Assembly (NCBI RefSeq): GCF_042453785.1 | Contig: NC_091665.1 | Location: 4,599,501 to 4,663,500 of the forward strand | DNA length: 64,000 nucleotides | Reading direction: 5' to 3' | Source of the DNA: Malus domestica | Lineage: Eukaryota > Streptophyta > Magnoliopsida > Rosales > Rosaceae | In this document: one piece after another, positions 21,370 through 32,873 of the stretch | Layout: each line of letters opens with the position of its first letter | Numbering within the stretch: position 1 is the stretch's first letter | Notes under the pieces: model-generated | Seen by the model: only the letters and a program-made list of their open reading frames with translations | Told to the model about the DNA's origin: nothing | Databases searched by the model: none | Program-made: the position numbers and the translations under genes

Positions 21370-23065
21370 CTTGTATGGTTGAAGATGTGAAGAGGTTCGT
21401 AGTGATAAACCACAGCTAACTGGCAATGATCAGATATAGCTATGAGATATGAACACTCATCAAGAAGTGTTTTATTATTTTTGTTTCCCCAAGATATGCT
21501 TGTTGAGTTTTAAATTATTTCTGTTTCTTTAGTTATTTCTATAGATATCTTTTCTCTGAGAAATTTTTATGGAATTTTTCGTTGTTTTTGTTCGTTAGTG
21601 ATTGCTAATAATGTTTTTTTTTTTTCAATTTATCTTTCTCTCACACGCACATATACATGTGTATATATGATGTATATGCATTTACTTGTTACATTCACCA
21701 TCTAATGTTCAGATATGCAACCAAATAGAATTTGACCCTAAATGTGATTCAAATTTGCACAATCAGTTCGAGCCTTGCATATTCATTTGGGTCTCAGCTT
21801 TCGTTACTTTCATTGTTATGATATTTATTTTCGACTGATTGGCTATCCTACTTTATTTCTTAAATGTTTTTTCATAAACACCTCTATTTTTCTTTACTGG
21901 GTGTTCGGCATTTGATGTCAAATTGGTCTGATGATGGTATAGTATGTATTTGTGGCTAGTTGTTTACAGTGCCATAGTTCTGAGTGTAATATTTTTTTTT
22001 CATTTGCAGTGGATGTGTGGAGTTCATTGATACGCGGTTGTGAGGAGTAATGATTTAAGCACGGAGCTCTGAGATGTTGATGGAAATGCATTCTTGAAGC
22101 TATATATCACCACGGCTGTAATCCCTTTGCATTAGATTTCATACAATTATATTGTGCTTCAGGTACATTTCATGTTTTTATTATCTTTATTGATTGAAAT
22201 AATCTTCGTCATAATGCAAATGTGTAGTCAAATTATTTTTCAAGATGTGAGCATCTGAGACTTTGAATTAGCGATGGTGTGCTAATGATGAGATCTGCTC
22301 TGTCTTTTGTGTGTGCTTCTTTCTTAGATTTTTCTTTTACTGGGATTTACCATGTTTTCTAATCTAGCTTATTTGCCTAATGATGGAAAACTCATTTTTG
22401 TAGTGGTTCAGTGGATTATTGTTAGATGTTTTACCCATATAATGGTACAATCCATTCCTCTCTAAGGTGCCCTTGCAATGCTATTTCAACAATTATTGTG
22501 AGACCTCAGTCAACTGAAAATAGTTTTGTTGTCAGTGATGTGGTTATCCTTACAATGACAATCTCAGAGTATTTGCGGGTTTGTTTTTCTTTTTACTTGG
22601 TTTGTGCAACAAGTGGGAAATTATTAAGTGGTTCTTCTTGCATATATGCCGTAGTACAGCCTTACGCATTTTGCCCAATGATGCAGACTTATGTTCTTGG
22701 GCATTCTTTGATTTTCATTATGAGCATCTTCACTTCCTATAATTCTACCGTTAAGAGTAGCCATCTACTGTTTATGGTGGTGGCGTTTGTTGTTGCTGCT
22801 GCTGCTGCTGCTGTCGTCATTCAGGATGTGCCTGTAAATGAAAATGAAAGCTCAGCATTCTTGAACTTGGATTCAGGATATAATAAGATCCGAGGGCTAT
22901 TTTTTGTTTACATTTACTACCCAAGCGGTGTTGTGTAAATGACTGTTTATTAGTTTTCATGCTTGAGGTATGTTGCCAAATGGTGCATCTCTTTCTTATC
23001 AGTATTCATATATATAAACAAATATTTTGTCTACCTTTAATTTTCCTTCGGCCTTAATATTGATA

Positions 23066-23200
23066 GGGGCGCAAGGGAAAGGTTGCTCCTTTGTGACCAA
23101 AGGTCACAGGTCGTGGAAACAACCTCTTTGTATCGTAAGGCTAATCCTGCGTACGACAGACGTTTTCGCAAAGCAGGGAGGCTTGTTTGCTTGGGTATGA
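23066..23200 (+). mobile_element. Degenerate TS-type SINE fragment
   Basis: Contains the phrases ggtcacaggtcgtggaaaca, acctctttg, aaggctaatcctgcgtacga and cagacg. These follow the body of the TS/Sol-type plant SINEs (tRNA-Lys derived; ...cgtggaaacagcctcttg..., aaggctgcgtacaatagacc). The 5' end and B box are damaged. Confidence 0.5.
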
Positions 23201-24293
23201 TTTGTGAGAGTAATCAATATATTTATTTATTTTTGGGATAGAAAGTAATCAGTAATGTTGTGCTTTATCTCATTGTTTGCTTCTTTTGTATAATGCGATA
23301 ATTTCTCTACCTGCTGCGCGTGTGGTTGTGGTCTGAGGGCTCAAAACATCAATTATGTTTTGTTCTGGTTGACTGTATCGTATGAGTGATTGCCTCGTTC
23401 GTTTGTTGTTTTGAGACGAAAATTCACCAATACTTTGACGAAAAGTAAAGAAGCTCACCCGCAAAAGTTGATTATCCTTTCTCTAATTAGCAAGCAGTAC
23501 CAATGGCACTAGAACTCAACAAACTGCTTCAACTTCATCCACTTCAAGACTTAAAGTGCCATCTTCAGCTCATCTCTCTCACAAAACATCTTTATCATCG
23601 TTGTATGCATATCTGCAGCTGGATCACTTACTTTGACGATTTTAAGAAAGACACAAAATGCCCCCTCGGTTTCTTATAGTACTCATTGATACGAATACGT
23701 GGGCACAAGCAGAACAAAATTTGGAGTCCAAAGGAAATTCATAGGGAAATTTAAAGACTTTAGATTCTAAGACCTACTTCAAACCTAAGACTCAAATTTT
23801 AGGATTTAAGCTTACTTCAACTTACTCTAACCCTTAGGCAAAATATGAGTTTTAACTTATAACTCATTTTCAGGTTAAATTCAACTCAACTAATGGGCTG
23901 GTTCATCATATATGTGCATTTTGTTTTATATTTATAAATTCATTGAATACAATGGCTCAGATCTAACATGATCAAATCTAATTGTCCAAATTTAAAGACA
24001 ACGGCTAAAATAATTTTAAAAATTCATGTGTTTCATATTTTTTCATAGTGTTCAACGAGTTTTATGGTGTCGATTTAGTGTTTTTTTAATATTTATCGGA
24101 ATCTAAATATTTTTAGGTTAAAATTAATTTTGATAGTTTACATAATTTATTTAAAAAAAACAGTTACTTTAAAAATTAACTTTAAATTCATTTTTTAATA
24201 ATTTTGGGTTAAAAATTTAACTCAGAAGGTTAAAGCAAAAATATTTATGGATTAAAATTAAAATTTTTTAAGTTTTGATCCAATTGTTGGAGT
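23201..24293. other. Unannotated AT-rich intergenic DNA
   Basis: No gene or bounded repeat was recognised. Composition becomes strongly AT-rich from about 23930 to 24290. Confidence 0.45.
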
Positions 24294-24329
24294 TTGCGTA
24301 AGGGTATTAGTAATACCGTATTACATATT

Positions 24330-24650
24330 TCACAATTTTGGGAGATTATATTGGATTATTTTGGGTTCGCTGGGACCCGCAAGGATTTTTATCTTCTCTG
24401 CACCCTCGACTCGCCGTTCTCCGGAACTCTCTCACTCTCTCCCGCCGTTATCGACAGCACTGTGAAGAACGAGGCGAACCCTGGGCCGAGGGAGGACGAC
24501 GACGAGCTCGAAGAAGGAGTGATCGTCGGTGACCAAGATTCCGTGTTGGCGAAGCCGCCAAAAGGAATAGCGCTGCAGTCGCATTCCTGGACCTTCTGGT
24601 TCGATTACCCGGCCGCCAAGTTCAAGCAGGAGGATTTTGTGACATTTTGA
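24330..24650 (+). pseudogene. eIF4E first-exon fragment, copy 2
   Basis: An open frame gives VIDSTVKNEANPGPREDDDE, then LEEG, and further on HSWTFWFDYPAAKFKQ before a premature stop at 24648-24650. HSWTFWFD is the conserved start of the eIF4E core, with the first cap-pocket-side tryptophans. All later exons, hence the cap-binding and eIF4G-binding surfaces, are missing. The 5' part (ttttgggagattatattgga) aligns with 17050 onward, so the two fragments share an origin that includes upstream, perhaps promoter, sequence. It ends 24 bp before the AKRP start codon and therefore must lie in the AKRP promoter or 5' leader. Confidence 0.75.
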
Positions 24651-24674
24651 ATAACCCTCTAAGTCCAAGTCCAA

Positions 24675-26817
24675 ATGGGCACGGTTTCAATTTCCGCATT
24701 GTCGGGTCTAAATTCAATTTCCTTCCCCAGAGATTACAACCCGTTTGTAATTTTTAATAAAGCCGGCGTCTTGACAGCGTGTAGTACAAGGAGTGGAAGC
24801 TTTAGGTTCCATGGCGCTCAGAGGCACTCAAAGCTGAGGACTTTTTCGGTCGGTTCGTTGAGCCCGACTGCTTCGTTTCGGACCCAGGTGGGAACTTGGG
24901 AAGCACCCGACGATGGCAGCGGCAGCGAAGACGAGGAGGAAGAAGAAGAAGAAGAAGAAGAAGAATTGGGTTTCCAAAGTGAATGGGAGGAAGAAGAGGG
25001 AAAAGGTGTTCCAGCTGCTGCTACTGATGCTGCTGCTGCTGTTGATAAGTCCACAACAAACAAGTATGAAGAGGATCTTGTAAAAGGTTATGCTCCGGTG
25101 CCCCTAATTTTCTATGTTCATATTTATTTGTTCACTTCAATGGATGTTCTAAAAGTTTAGAACAAGCACTTTTGCTTCATAAGCGCTGTTATTAGAAACA
25201 CATTTGGAAGTGCTTTGCACTTCTATGACCCTCGAAGCGCATCGTCAAGAGCACTTTTGGTTGTCATCAAGTGCTTTTAGGCCATCTAGAATCAATCCCA
25301 TACGGCAAGCTGGCCCTTAATGGGGAATGTTCTATTTGTAGAGAGTGACATGGTGTGTTCCAATTGATATTTTGACAAAAATGGCATGCTCAACTGTCTC
25401 GCAAGAGAACATTTAACTTCTAACATGTTAGCTTGCAATATTTGCAAACCTGTTGCTTTATTAAAGATTACTCAACTCTTCTGGCTGTTATAATTTCCCG
25501 GCCATGTAGATCTTCAAAGACCAGTTTAGCGGTTTTCTTCTTCAATGTAATGTAATACCACTTTTTGGGATCTCATTTCCTGGTAAACATCTAATATCTG
25601 TTATTCGTGTTGCAGAAGTTGAACAGCTCTTGGGGCAAGAAGAAATAGCAATTTTGCAAAAGCATGCGGCTCCCAACATCAAGAAAATATCAACGGTAAT
25701 TCGTTCTTCTTATGTAAAAATGTCCTGAAGTTAGTTTATAGAAGTCTGGTCCTGCTTTTACCTATCTCCTATAGTACAATTTACTACTAAAATCTAGATG
25801 GAGCAACTGAACTATTTCTTAGTCTCTATAGCATTACAAGCTCACAACTGTAAATAGGAAGTCGTATTTGCAATAAGAGGCTGGCCTGTCTTTCTACATT
25901 CATTTATTGTGTTTCGTACTTTCATTACTCAGGAAAAATGGAACCCGATACATACACTTGCACTGTCAGGGATGGTAACTTTCATGGACAAGCTACTTGA
26001 AGATGGTTTAGATATTGACGTTGTTGATAAGGTGAGTTTTATCTGTAATTGAATCACCATCTGTCTCCAATTTGGTAGCATTGTACCTGGATTAGTAAAC
26101 CTCCAATAATTTGGTGAAACAGGATGGTACAACTGCTCTTCATACTGCAATCATAGCCAAAAAGGAAGCTGTAATTAGTCATCTGCTAAGAAAAGGTGCA
26201 AGTCCTCATGTCAGAGACAAGGTAAGGATAAGACTTTCTTTAATATCTCTCCCGATCCATTTTTCTTTAGGGGAACAATGAGTTTTTGTCTTTGTCTATA
26301 GGATGGCGCTACGCCACTTCATTACGCAGTACATGTAGGCACCAAGCGGATTGTCAAGTTATTGATCAAATATAAAGTTGATGTCAATATTGCAGATAAT
26401 GTGAGTTTTGTTTTTTATTGTTTAAATTTCCCAATGCCTATACCCAGTTAATCCTTTTTATTTTCGTTTCTCAGCTTGTTAACAACGTCGTATAATTTAT
26501 TTCAGGATGGATGGACTCCGTTGCATGTTGCTGTTCAAAGTAGAAACAGAGACATTGTGAAAATTTTGTTAGTCAATGGTGCAGATAAGAGCAGAAGAAA
26601 TAAGGTAACGTTTACTTTATACAAAGCAGGGACCTATAGTAGAGACAAAGTAAGGATTTTTTACTTTCTGTTGTTTCTGTTAAAGTGATTAACGCTGCTC
26701 CGTGTGTTTCAGGATGGCAGAACTCCGCTAGATCTGGGTTTATGTTATGGGAAAGATTTCAAGACCTATGACCTCACCAAGCTACTGAAGACGGTGCCAA
26801 TGGACAGAGAGTTTTAG
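24675..26817 (+). CDS. AKRP: AKRP, chloroplast ankyrin-repeat protein
   Basis: Seven exons: 24675-25086, 25616-25695, 25933-26031, 26123-26221, 26302-26400, 26506-26604, 26713-26817. All have GT-AG borders and the phases agree, giving 330 residues. The N-terminus is Ser/Thr-rich with few acids, fitting a plastid transit peptide. An acidic Glu run sits near residues 84-97. EEDLVKEVEQLLG (about 133-145) and the C-terminal ankyrin region (165-330) match Arabidopsis AKRP (At5g66055, EMB2036), which is needed for plastid differentiation and embryo development and pairs with EMB506. Exons 3-6 are each exactly 99 nt and phase 0, one 33-residue ankyrin repeat per exon (DGTTALHTAI, DGATPLHYAV, DGWTPLHVAV, DGRTPLDLGL). 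The Arabidopsis protein is about 100 residues longer, mostly at the N-terminus. The start follows the eIF4E-derived fragment directly, so the leader is unusual. Confidence 0.93.
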
Positions 26818-27369
26818 AAGTCCATGTTCCGACTTCATCTCCTTGCATGGATGGAATATTTGAGGACAGAGACGAGGAGTATCTGAAGAAGCAAATTAGT
26901 TGGATGAAGGATAAACAGAGGCATGTATGTATTTCACTATAGGGTGTAGAGGTAATGGATGCATCCTGGATGAGCTGTTTTGCATCCCTTGATTTCAAGG
27001 TTGATCTGTTGTATGAGGGTACAGGAGCCGTTGGATAGATGACTTCCTGGATTTTGTTAGGGGAAAGGCTCTTAAATTTTTTTCTTAAGTTTGTTGGTAA
27101 ATCAAAATATGAGTGTAAATGAGGAGGATGGATATGGAACGAGTTGATTTTCATTGTAATGTTTCGGTCTAGTAATGCTAGGCTATGAGTAAATATTTCT
27201 CCATACGGCAGTGTATTATTGGACCGAGACATCACTTAGAAATGAACTTGTTTTATGCAAGTTGTTTTTTGTAAATTAGCGAGTCAAGTTGAATGCTAGG
27301 GTGCTCATGCTTGCTTAGATATTATTATTCAAACTTAAAACTCACCAAAGCTAACCCGTCAAACTTCGA
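26818..27369 (+). other. AKRP 3' flank
   Basis: Probable 3' untranslated region and spacer. No separate gene was seen. The opposite-strand frame at 26774-27235 has no domain and overlaps the last exon. Confidence 0.45.
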
Positions 27370-27378
27370 TAATTTATA

Positions 27379-29066
27379 GGGCAAAACACTGTTTACTACT
27401 CTCATGTTTCGTGGTTTTCAATATTTAGTACATCAAGTTTTTTTCGTCCTAGAATTATACCTAAAGTGTTAATTTTGAGACAGTCTCATACATCCGTTAA
27501 TCAAACTATTAAGTCTGCCGTTAACTGATGACATGACGTTTATGTGGATAATGACTGGGCGTCACGTGTCATTAAAAATATTAAAATAATAAAAATATTT
27601 ATTAAAATTTAAAAAAAAAAAACAACGACAAGAAGGAAAAAAAAACCCTGAACCCCTGCAAATCAAAACAACAAAATATTCCGATCAAATCATCCCCAAA
27701 CCCAATCTTTCAATTCAATCCCTCACTCTCAACTTCATCTCTTCTCACTTTCCCATCAGATCCACATTCTCCTCTGCATCCACAGGGACACTTTCATTCC
27801 TCCTCTTCTTTTTCTTGTCTTCCACAACCACCACCATTCGATTAAGCTCGGCCCAAGTCCCCAGACCCTTCCTCCCTTCTCTCCTCTGCACCCACCCTCC
27901 CCCTCTATCTCCCTCTTTGATTCCACCTACCCTCCCCTCCTTCTTCGAATAGAGCCCTTCTGCGTCTCCCTTTTTTCGATTTCTGGGTCTCTCCAACCGC
28001 AATTTGCCCTCGAAGGCCAGCATCCTTTTCGCCTTGCGTATTTGCGACTTCAAATTCAGGTTTAATTTTCTGTAACTCTCTCTATCTCTCTACCTACTCT
28101 CTCCTGTTTTCTGTGTTGTCTGTTTGAGTAGAATTGCGTGAATCAATGAATGTGTGTTGGTTTGTATTATTGTTAATTGTGTGTTTTTATGGATAGTTTT
28201 TGAGATATGTTGCAGCTGGGATTCTTGGGTTTATTTGGAATTTGGCAGCTATTGGAAATTGGGGGAAAATGTTACAGAATTTGTAAAAATTGGGAATTAT
28301 TATTTTTCTATTGTGATTGAAGGTTTTACTGATTGGTTTGTGTGAAATTGATTTTCTGTTTCCAATTTGAAAGTGGGGGTGCTAATGACAGAGCGAAGGC
28401 CGATCCTTTATCGCCAGGAGTGAGGGTTTGGAGGAGGAGGCAATGGGTTTTGGATGTGAAGGCGACGACGACGTACGATTTCAGAGTGCGACGTCGTTTC
28501 GTCCTTCGTCTTCATCACCATGACCTGAACCGGAGCAATCGGTTCGACGCCGCTAACCGCGAGGGTCTGGAACTTCCTCAGCTCGCAGTGCAACCGTCGC
28601 CATGGATTCAGGGAAGAGAAGGGATGTAGGGTGCCCAGAAACTTTTTTTTTTTTTTTTAATTGAGTGGGTCGGGGGTTGAGGGAGGGAGAGGGTTGGGGG
28701 TTGAGGGTTGATGGAGGGAAAGGGTTGGGGGTTGAGGGAGGGGGTTAAGGGAGGAAGAGGGTTGGATTTGCAGTAGAGGTCGAGAAGGGAGGGAGAAGGG
28801 AGGACAGTCGGGGTTTTGAGGAAGAACAGTTTTTTTTTTTTAATAATACTTTTATTATTTTAATATTTTTAATGACATGTAGCGCCCAGTCATTATCCAC
28901 ATAGGCGCAATGTCTTCAGTTAACGACAGATTTAACAGTTTGACTAACGGATGTATGAAATTGTCTCAAAATTAACATTTTAGGTATGATTCTGGAACGA
29001 AAAAAACTTGATGTACTAAATGTTGAAAACCATAAAATATGAGGACAAGTAAATAATTTTTTGCCC
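27379..29066. mobile_element. Pack-MULE-like element with long terminal inverted repeats
   Basis: 1688 bp with inverted repeats of about 225 bp (27379-27605 and 28845-29066). The left starts GGGCAAAACACTG and the right ends AATTTTTTGCCC. A perfect 9-bp duplication TAATTTATA (27370-27378 and 29067-29075) is diagnostic for Mutator-like elements. No transposase. The interior (27610-28640) is gene-like: CT-rich leader sequence, balanced codon-like composition, intron-like T-rich DNA around 28050-28370 and GC-rich blocks at 28400-28620. The source gene was not recognised. Frames of 102 codons (27745-28053, minus) and 98 codons (28333-28629, plus) lie in it but have no known domain. Confidence 0.85.
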
Positions 29067-29429
29067 TAATTTATAATACCCGTTAAACTAATAACCTCGG
29101 CTAAATAATATTTTTTGTCGAGCCCGACTTGAAAATATCGTGCCAATTAACAATTCGTTATGATGTAACTGCAACAAAAGAGTACTCAATGACCTTCAGA
29201 GTTTCTTTTCGCGAAACGAACTCCATGATGTGTTGTGTACTATGAATTTTTTATTTTATTTTAAATTTTTGGTTTAAATAGATTTTTTGCGGTTCGATCT
29301 CATACCATGCATTTAATTTTGTGTTACTATGAAGAGGAATGTAGAATAGGGCAAAATGGCACATGCGCTATCCCAAACGACATCGAAGTACAAGTCGTTT
29401 ATGATCCGGTTCATACCCCGCGTTTCAAT

Positions 29430-30415
29430 TTGGAAAAATAACTAAAATTTAGACTCTATATAGAATTATGACCACCCTTTTAAGTTTATAATAATTATAA
29501 CCAAAAGTTAATATGAAAGTACTGATATACCATTATCATGAGTTTTCTTCTAACAACCAAAATAGCAAAATTGTACAAAAACACTCAATGGTTGATACTT
29601 TTCACTTTTAGGATTGAAAAACGTGTAAGAATGCAAGATCCAATTGTCCATAACATATATGTGTGCTTTAGATTCTCACAGTTTCTTAGCAACCAAATAC
29701 AACATAACAAAGGCCCAAAAGTCATATTAGTTGATATCTCTTCTCTCAATTTTTGTTACGTGGATTTTTTTATACGATAGTTTTTTTGTTTTTACTTGTT
29801 TGTTCACATGTATGTCCCTAATGCACTGCGTGGAGGGATGATAAGCCTTTCTCAAGCCCTCGCAAATGCAACAATTCTACTTTTTCTGGTGCAAATGAGA
29901 AGAGAAAAAAGCACACATGTATAAAGGTATGAATGAGAGAGAGAGAGAGAGAGAGTTACACATACGGTGAAGGGTTGGGCGCTAGCTTTGGGGAAGATGG
30001 TGGTGGCTGCGGCGTTGATAATGTCAACGCTGCCATTCACGATTGCTTGTGTGATCCCACAAAGCTCGTTGCCTTGCTTCTGAAGCTAAATTCCTCCTCT
30101 TCTTTTTTTTTTCTCAAATAAACAACTCTGGTGAAGATTGACCAACTAGTTTCGAATTCCGAGCTATGTGGCCGAAGAATGACAATTTCCCAGCAAGATT
30201 CTATTGACACGGTAGATTCAATCTGATAATGAACATTTCTGGAAGCTGAATTTTAATTTTACTATTTGGTTCTATGAAAAACTCATTTAAAGGGTATGTT
30301 AGTAATTTTATCTCAAATTTTGGTTATAATTATCATAAAAGTAAAATGGTGGTTATAATTAAATAGAAGGTCCAAAGTTTGGTTAATTTTGCAAATTTCC
30401 CTTTTCAAAGGTGGA
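29430..30415. mobile_element. Degenerate MULE-like element with an exon-like insert
   Basis: About 115 bp at 29430-29545 is inverted at 30285-30415 with roughly 70 percent identity by eye (shared gaccaccc-tttta / ataattataaccaaaa blocks; the right end reads ttaattttgcaaatttccc). No clean duplication was found. On the minus strand, 30040-29960 reads NGSVDIINAAATTIFPKASA followed by QPFT and a GTATGT donor. It looks like a captured exon of unrecognised origin. A (AG)n run lies at 29936-29955. Confidence 0.45.
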
Positions 30416-30575
30416 GAAGCCAAGAACGAAGACACACACAACACACCCTATGCATCTACTATAAAGTTCTAAAAAACGTTACGCGCTAATCAACGGATGT
30501 TAGGGCCTAATGCCTAGGCGGATTTAATTCAATTTATTATATAAACATATAAATAAATAGTATTTATCTACTGTT

Positions 30576-30740
30576 ACTTAGTACTACGGTCCAGTGGTAT
30601 TCTTCTTCACTTGTAAGTGAGAGGTCTTAGGTTTGATTATCACCAAATGGAAATTTGAATCATATTATTGATAGCCCATTGTGAGGCAAAGCTCACCCTT
30701 CCCCTTAGTGTATATAATATCGTTTGTTCAAAATAAAAAA
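30576..30740 (+). mobile_element. tRNA-derived SINE, copy 2
   Basis: acttagtactacggtccagt (A-box-like), taggtttgattatcacc (decayed B box) and the 3' end atatcgtttgttcaaaat match copies at 16667 and 49430. Flanks share a gtat-tctact-like phrase that may be the duplication. Confidence 0.7.
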
Positions 30741-32142
30741 GTATCTACTTACATTTTAAAAAATAACTACACTTGAATTGAGAATTTGGGAAAGTTAGAA
30801 CTTATAACTTAAGCTATCATGACGTTGCCATCATCACATATTAATGTAGCAAAAATAAGAAAAACCCAAAAACAAAATCAAATTCAGAAATTCACTAACT
30901 CATAATCTCGGTTATTTTTAGTGGAGTTACCTATAAAACCCTTTAACTTAATTAAAAAAAAAAGCAATGGAACCGCCTAACCACCCCACAGCTTTAGCCC
31001 GCCTAGCCCATGCCCTGTTTTAGAATCGTGGTCTACTACACTAGACTCGCATGGACAAAACCCTTCACCAAAAGGTCTTAGCGAGACCCCCCAATAACCA
31101 TGGGATTGCTAAAACCTTCACTGCGTCTTCGTCTTCTCACTCTCCTCGTCATCCTCCATCTCCTCTCTATGCTCGCTTTGTTTGCTCGTGTTGCCAACAT
31201 CGTCAACACTCGCCAACCCAAAATCGCATCGTCTACTTGTTTTGAATCTCTCAGAACCCAAAACCCATCTCATTCTCTCCCTGCTCTGGCCGTCGTTTGA
31301 TTCACTCTGATTCGTCTGCTTCGCACGATTGACGACGGACCTGCATCACCGTCATTGAAACCCAAATCTCCAAAAGACAGGATCTTTGTGAACCCAATGG
31401 TCGGTGGGTAAGGAATATGGAGGCCGAGAACGCCAGCTAAGGCGGTGGGACGCCTACGATGAAAACGAGATCATTAGTTGCACTCAGATGAAAAGGTTGC
31501 CTTTCGAGAGAAAGAAAGGTGAAGAGATTAGTGGAATTGGTTTTGATTTGATTTGTGTTTGGAATTAGAGATCTGCAATTGTGACATTCAGAAAAAGGAA
31601 GAGATTTCTAGAATATCTTTTGGTTTGATCTGATCTGCAATTAATGGAATTAGGAGTTGGTTTTGATAATATCTGAAATTGTGAAATTGTGAAAGAAGAA
31701 GAGTTTTAAGAAAAAATAAAAAAGAGAGAATGAATAATAAAATATTAATATATATGAATTAAATAATATAATATTAAAATTTGTTAATTATTTTGTTTCT
31801 TAGTCCGACATTGCACCAAACGCTTCACTAAGTTAATCCAATTTAGTCTAATCTAAGCCAGTCTAGCTTAGTCCTTGAAGCTAGTCCAGTCCGAGATAGT
31901 CCGATGCAACAAACGCACCCATAGTGCTTGGAGTTGTCCCACCAAAACAAGGACGTTGACACACAATACACTCTTTTATTTTATATGTTTTATGTCTTTA
32001 TATATGAACTAAATATTAATTTGATATTAAATTCGTCATTTATGTTAATCAATTTAATTGTGAATGAGTGAGAAAAACTATTACTAGAACGTAATACTCG
32101 TAAAACTTTTTACAGACAACAACCGATGTCATAAAATAGACA
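30741..32142. other. Intergenic region, probably decayed transposon sequence
   Basis: No firm gene. A small frame at 31100-31300 (66 codons) starts MGLLKPSLRLRLLTLLVILH and looks signal-peptide-like, but it has no supporting context. At 31797-31920 there is a block of tagtctaatctaagccagtc and similar phrases ending gcaacaaacgcaccc. It resembles a transposon end, but no partner terminus was found. Confidence 0.35.
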
Positions 32143-32873
32143 TTAGAGCACCTCCAGCGGGGGAGGTTGCTCGGGGGCCAGTGGGTCAAACAGTAGCAAA
32201 TTGCTGGGGGGATGACCTCCAGCGTATGGAAGCCCGAGCGACAGGCGAGGCCCGAGGAGCAGGCCCGTCGAGGATTGCCAGCCCGAGAGCCCGAGGGCTG
32301 CGTCAGGCGCGTGCGTTTCACGCGCGCGTGGGCGCGAGTCGTCCGACAAAAAAACAGGGCAGGGGCCCGCGATTTCAGTTTTGAAAAGTTACCGTTGGGG
32401 AAGCCACGTGGCTTCCCCATGTCCGTTTGATTGAAACGGTCCTATTTTATGGGCCGTTGGATTTCCAACGGTAAAAAACATTTAAAAATCTAATTTAATT
32501 TCATCCGTTTGATCTAAGATCAACGGTCCACGTTATTAGGCTTTGTAAATTAAAAAAAAAAGAAAAAACAGTTTAAAAATCTAAAATGTTACCGTTGTGA
32601 CACGTGGCACAATCTGGAGTGTTGGAATTTAAATTTTTTTAAATCCAACGGCAGAGATTAATTAGGTGAATAAAAATTAAAAAAAAATGTAAAAAAATTC
32701 TTAAAAATCCGAAAAAAAATTATGAAAAATTATAAAAAATTTTGATTTCACTTCACCTATAAATACCTTCTCATTATCTTCTACCCTACACCACAATTTC
32801 ATATTTTCTCAACTACTTTCAACCACATTCCTATCTTTCTTTCAAAGTTTCAATCCAATTTTTTTCCAACAAA

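Larger units (their letters stand above)
20545..23065. other. Intergenic region after the PPR gene
   Basis: Contains a 92-bp-spaced tandem duplication and a (CT)n run, listed separately. The 170-codon frame at 22426-22938 has no recognisable domain, includes a GCT/GTT triplet run (alanines) and lacks gene context. Part of the area could be spliced 3' untranslated sequence of the PPR transcript, but nothing proves it. Confidence 0.4.

Noticed and set aside
22426..22938. 170-codon open frame between the PPR gene and AKRP
   Set aside because: No recognisable domain, a simple triplet run for alanine, no splice or promoter context. Probably chance or transcript leader/trailer.
31100..31300. 66-codon frame with signal-peptide-like start
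   Set aside because: Hydrophobic start could be chance in CT-rich DNA. No family recognised and the area looks like decayed transposon.
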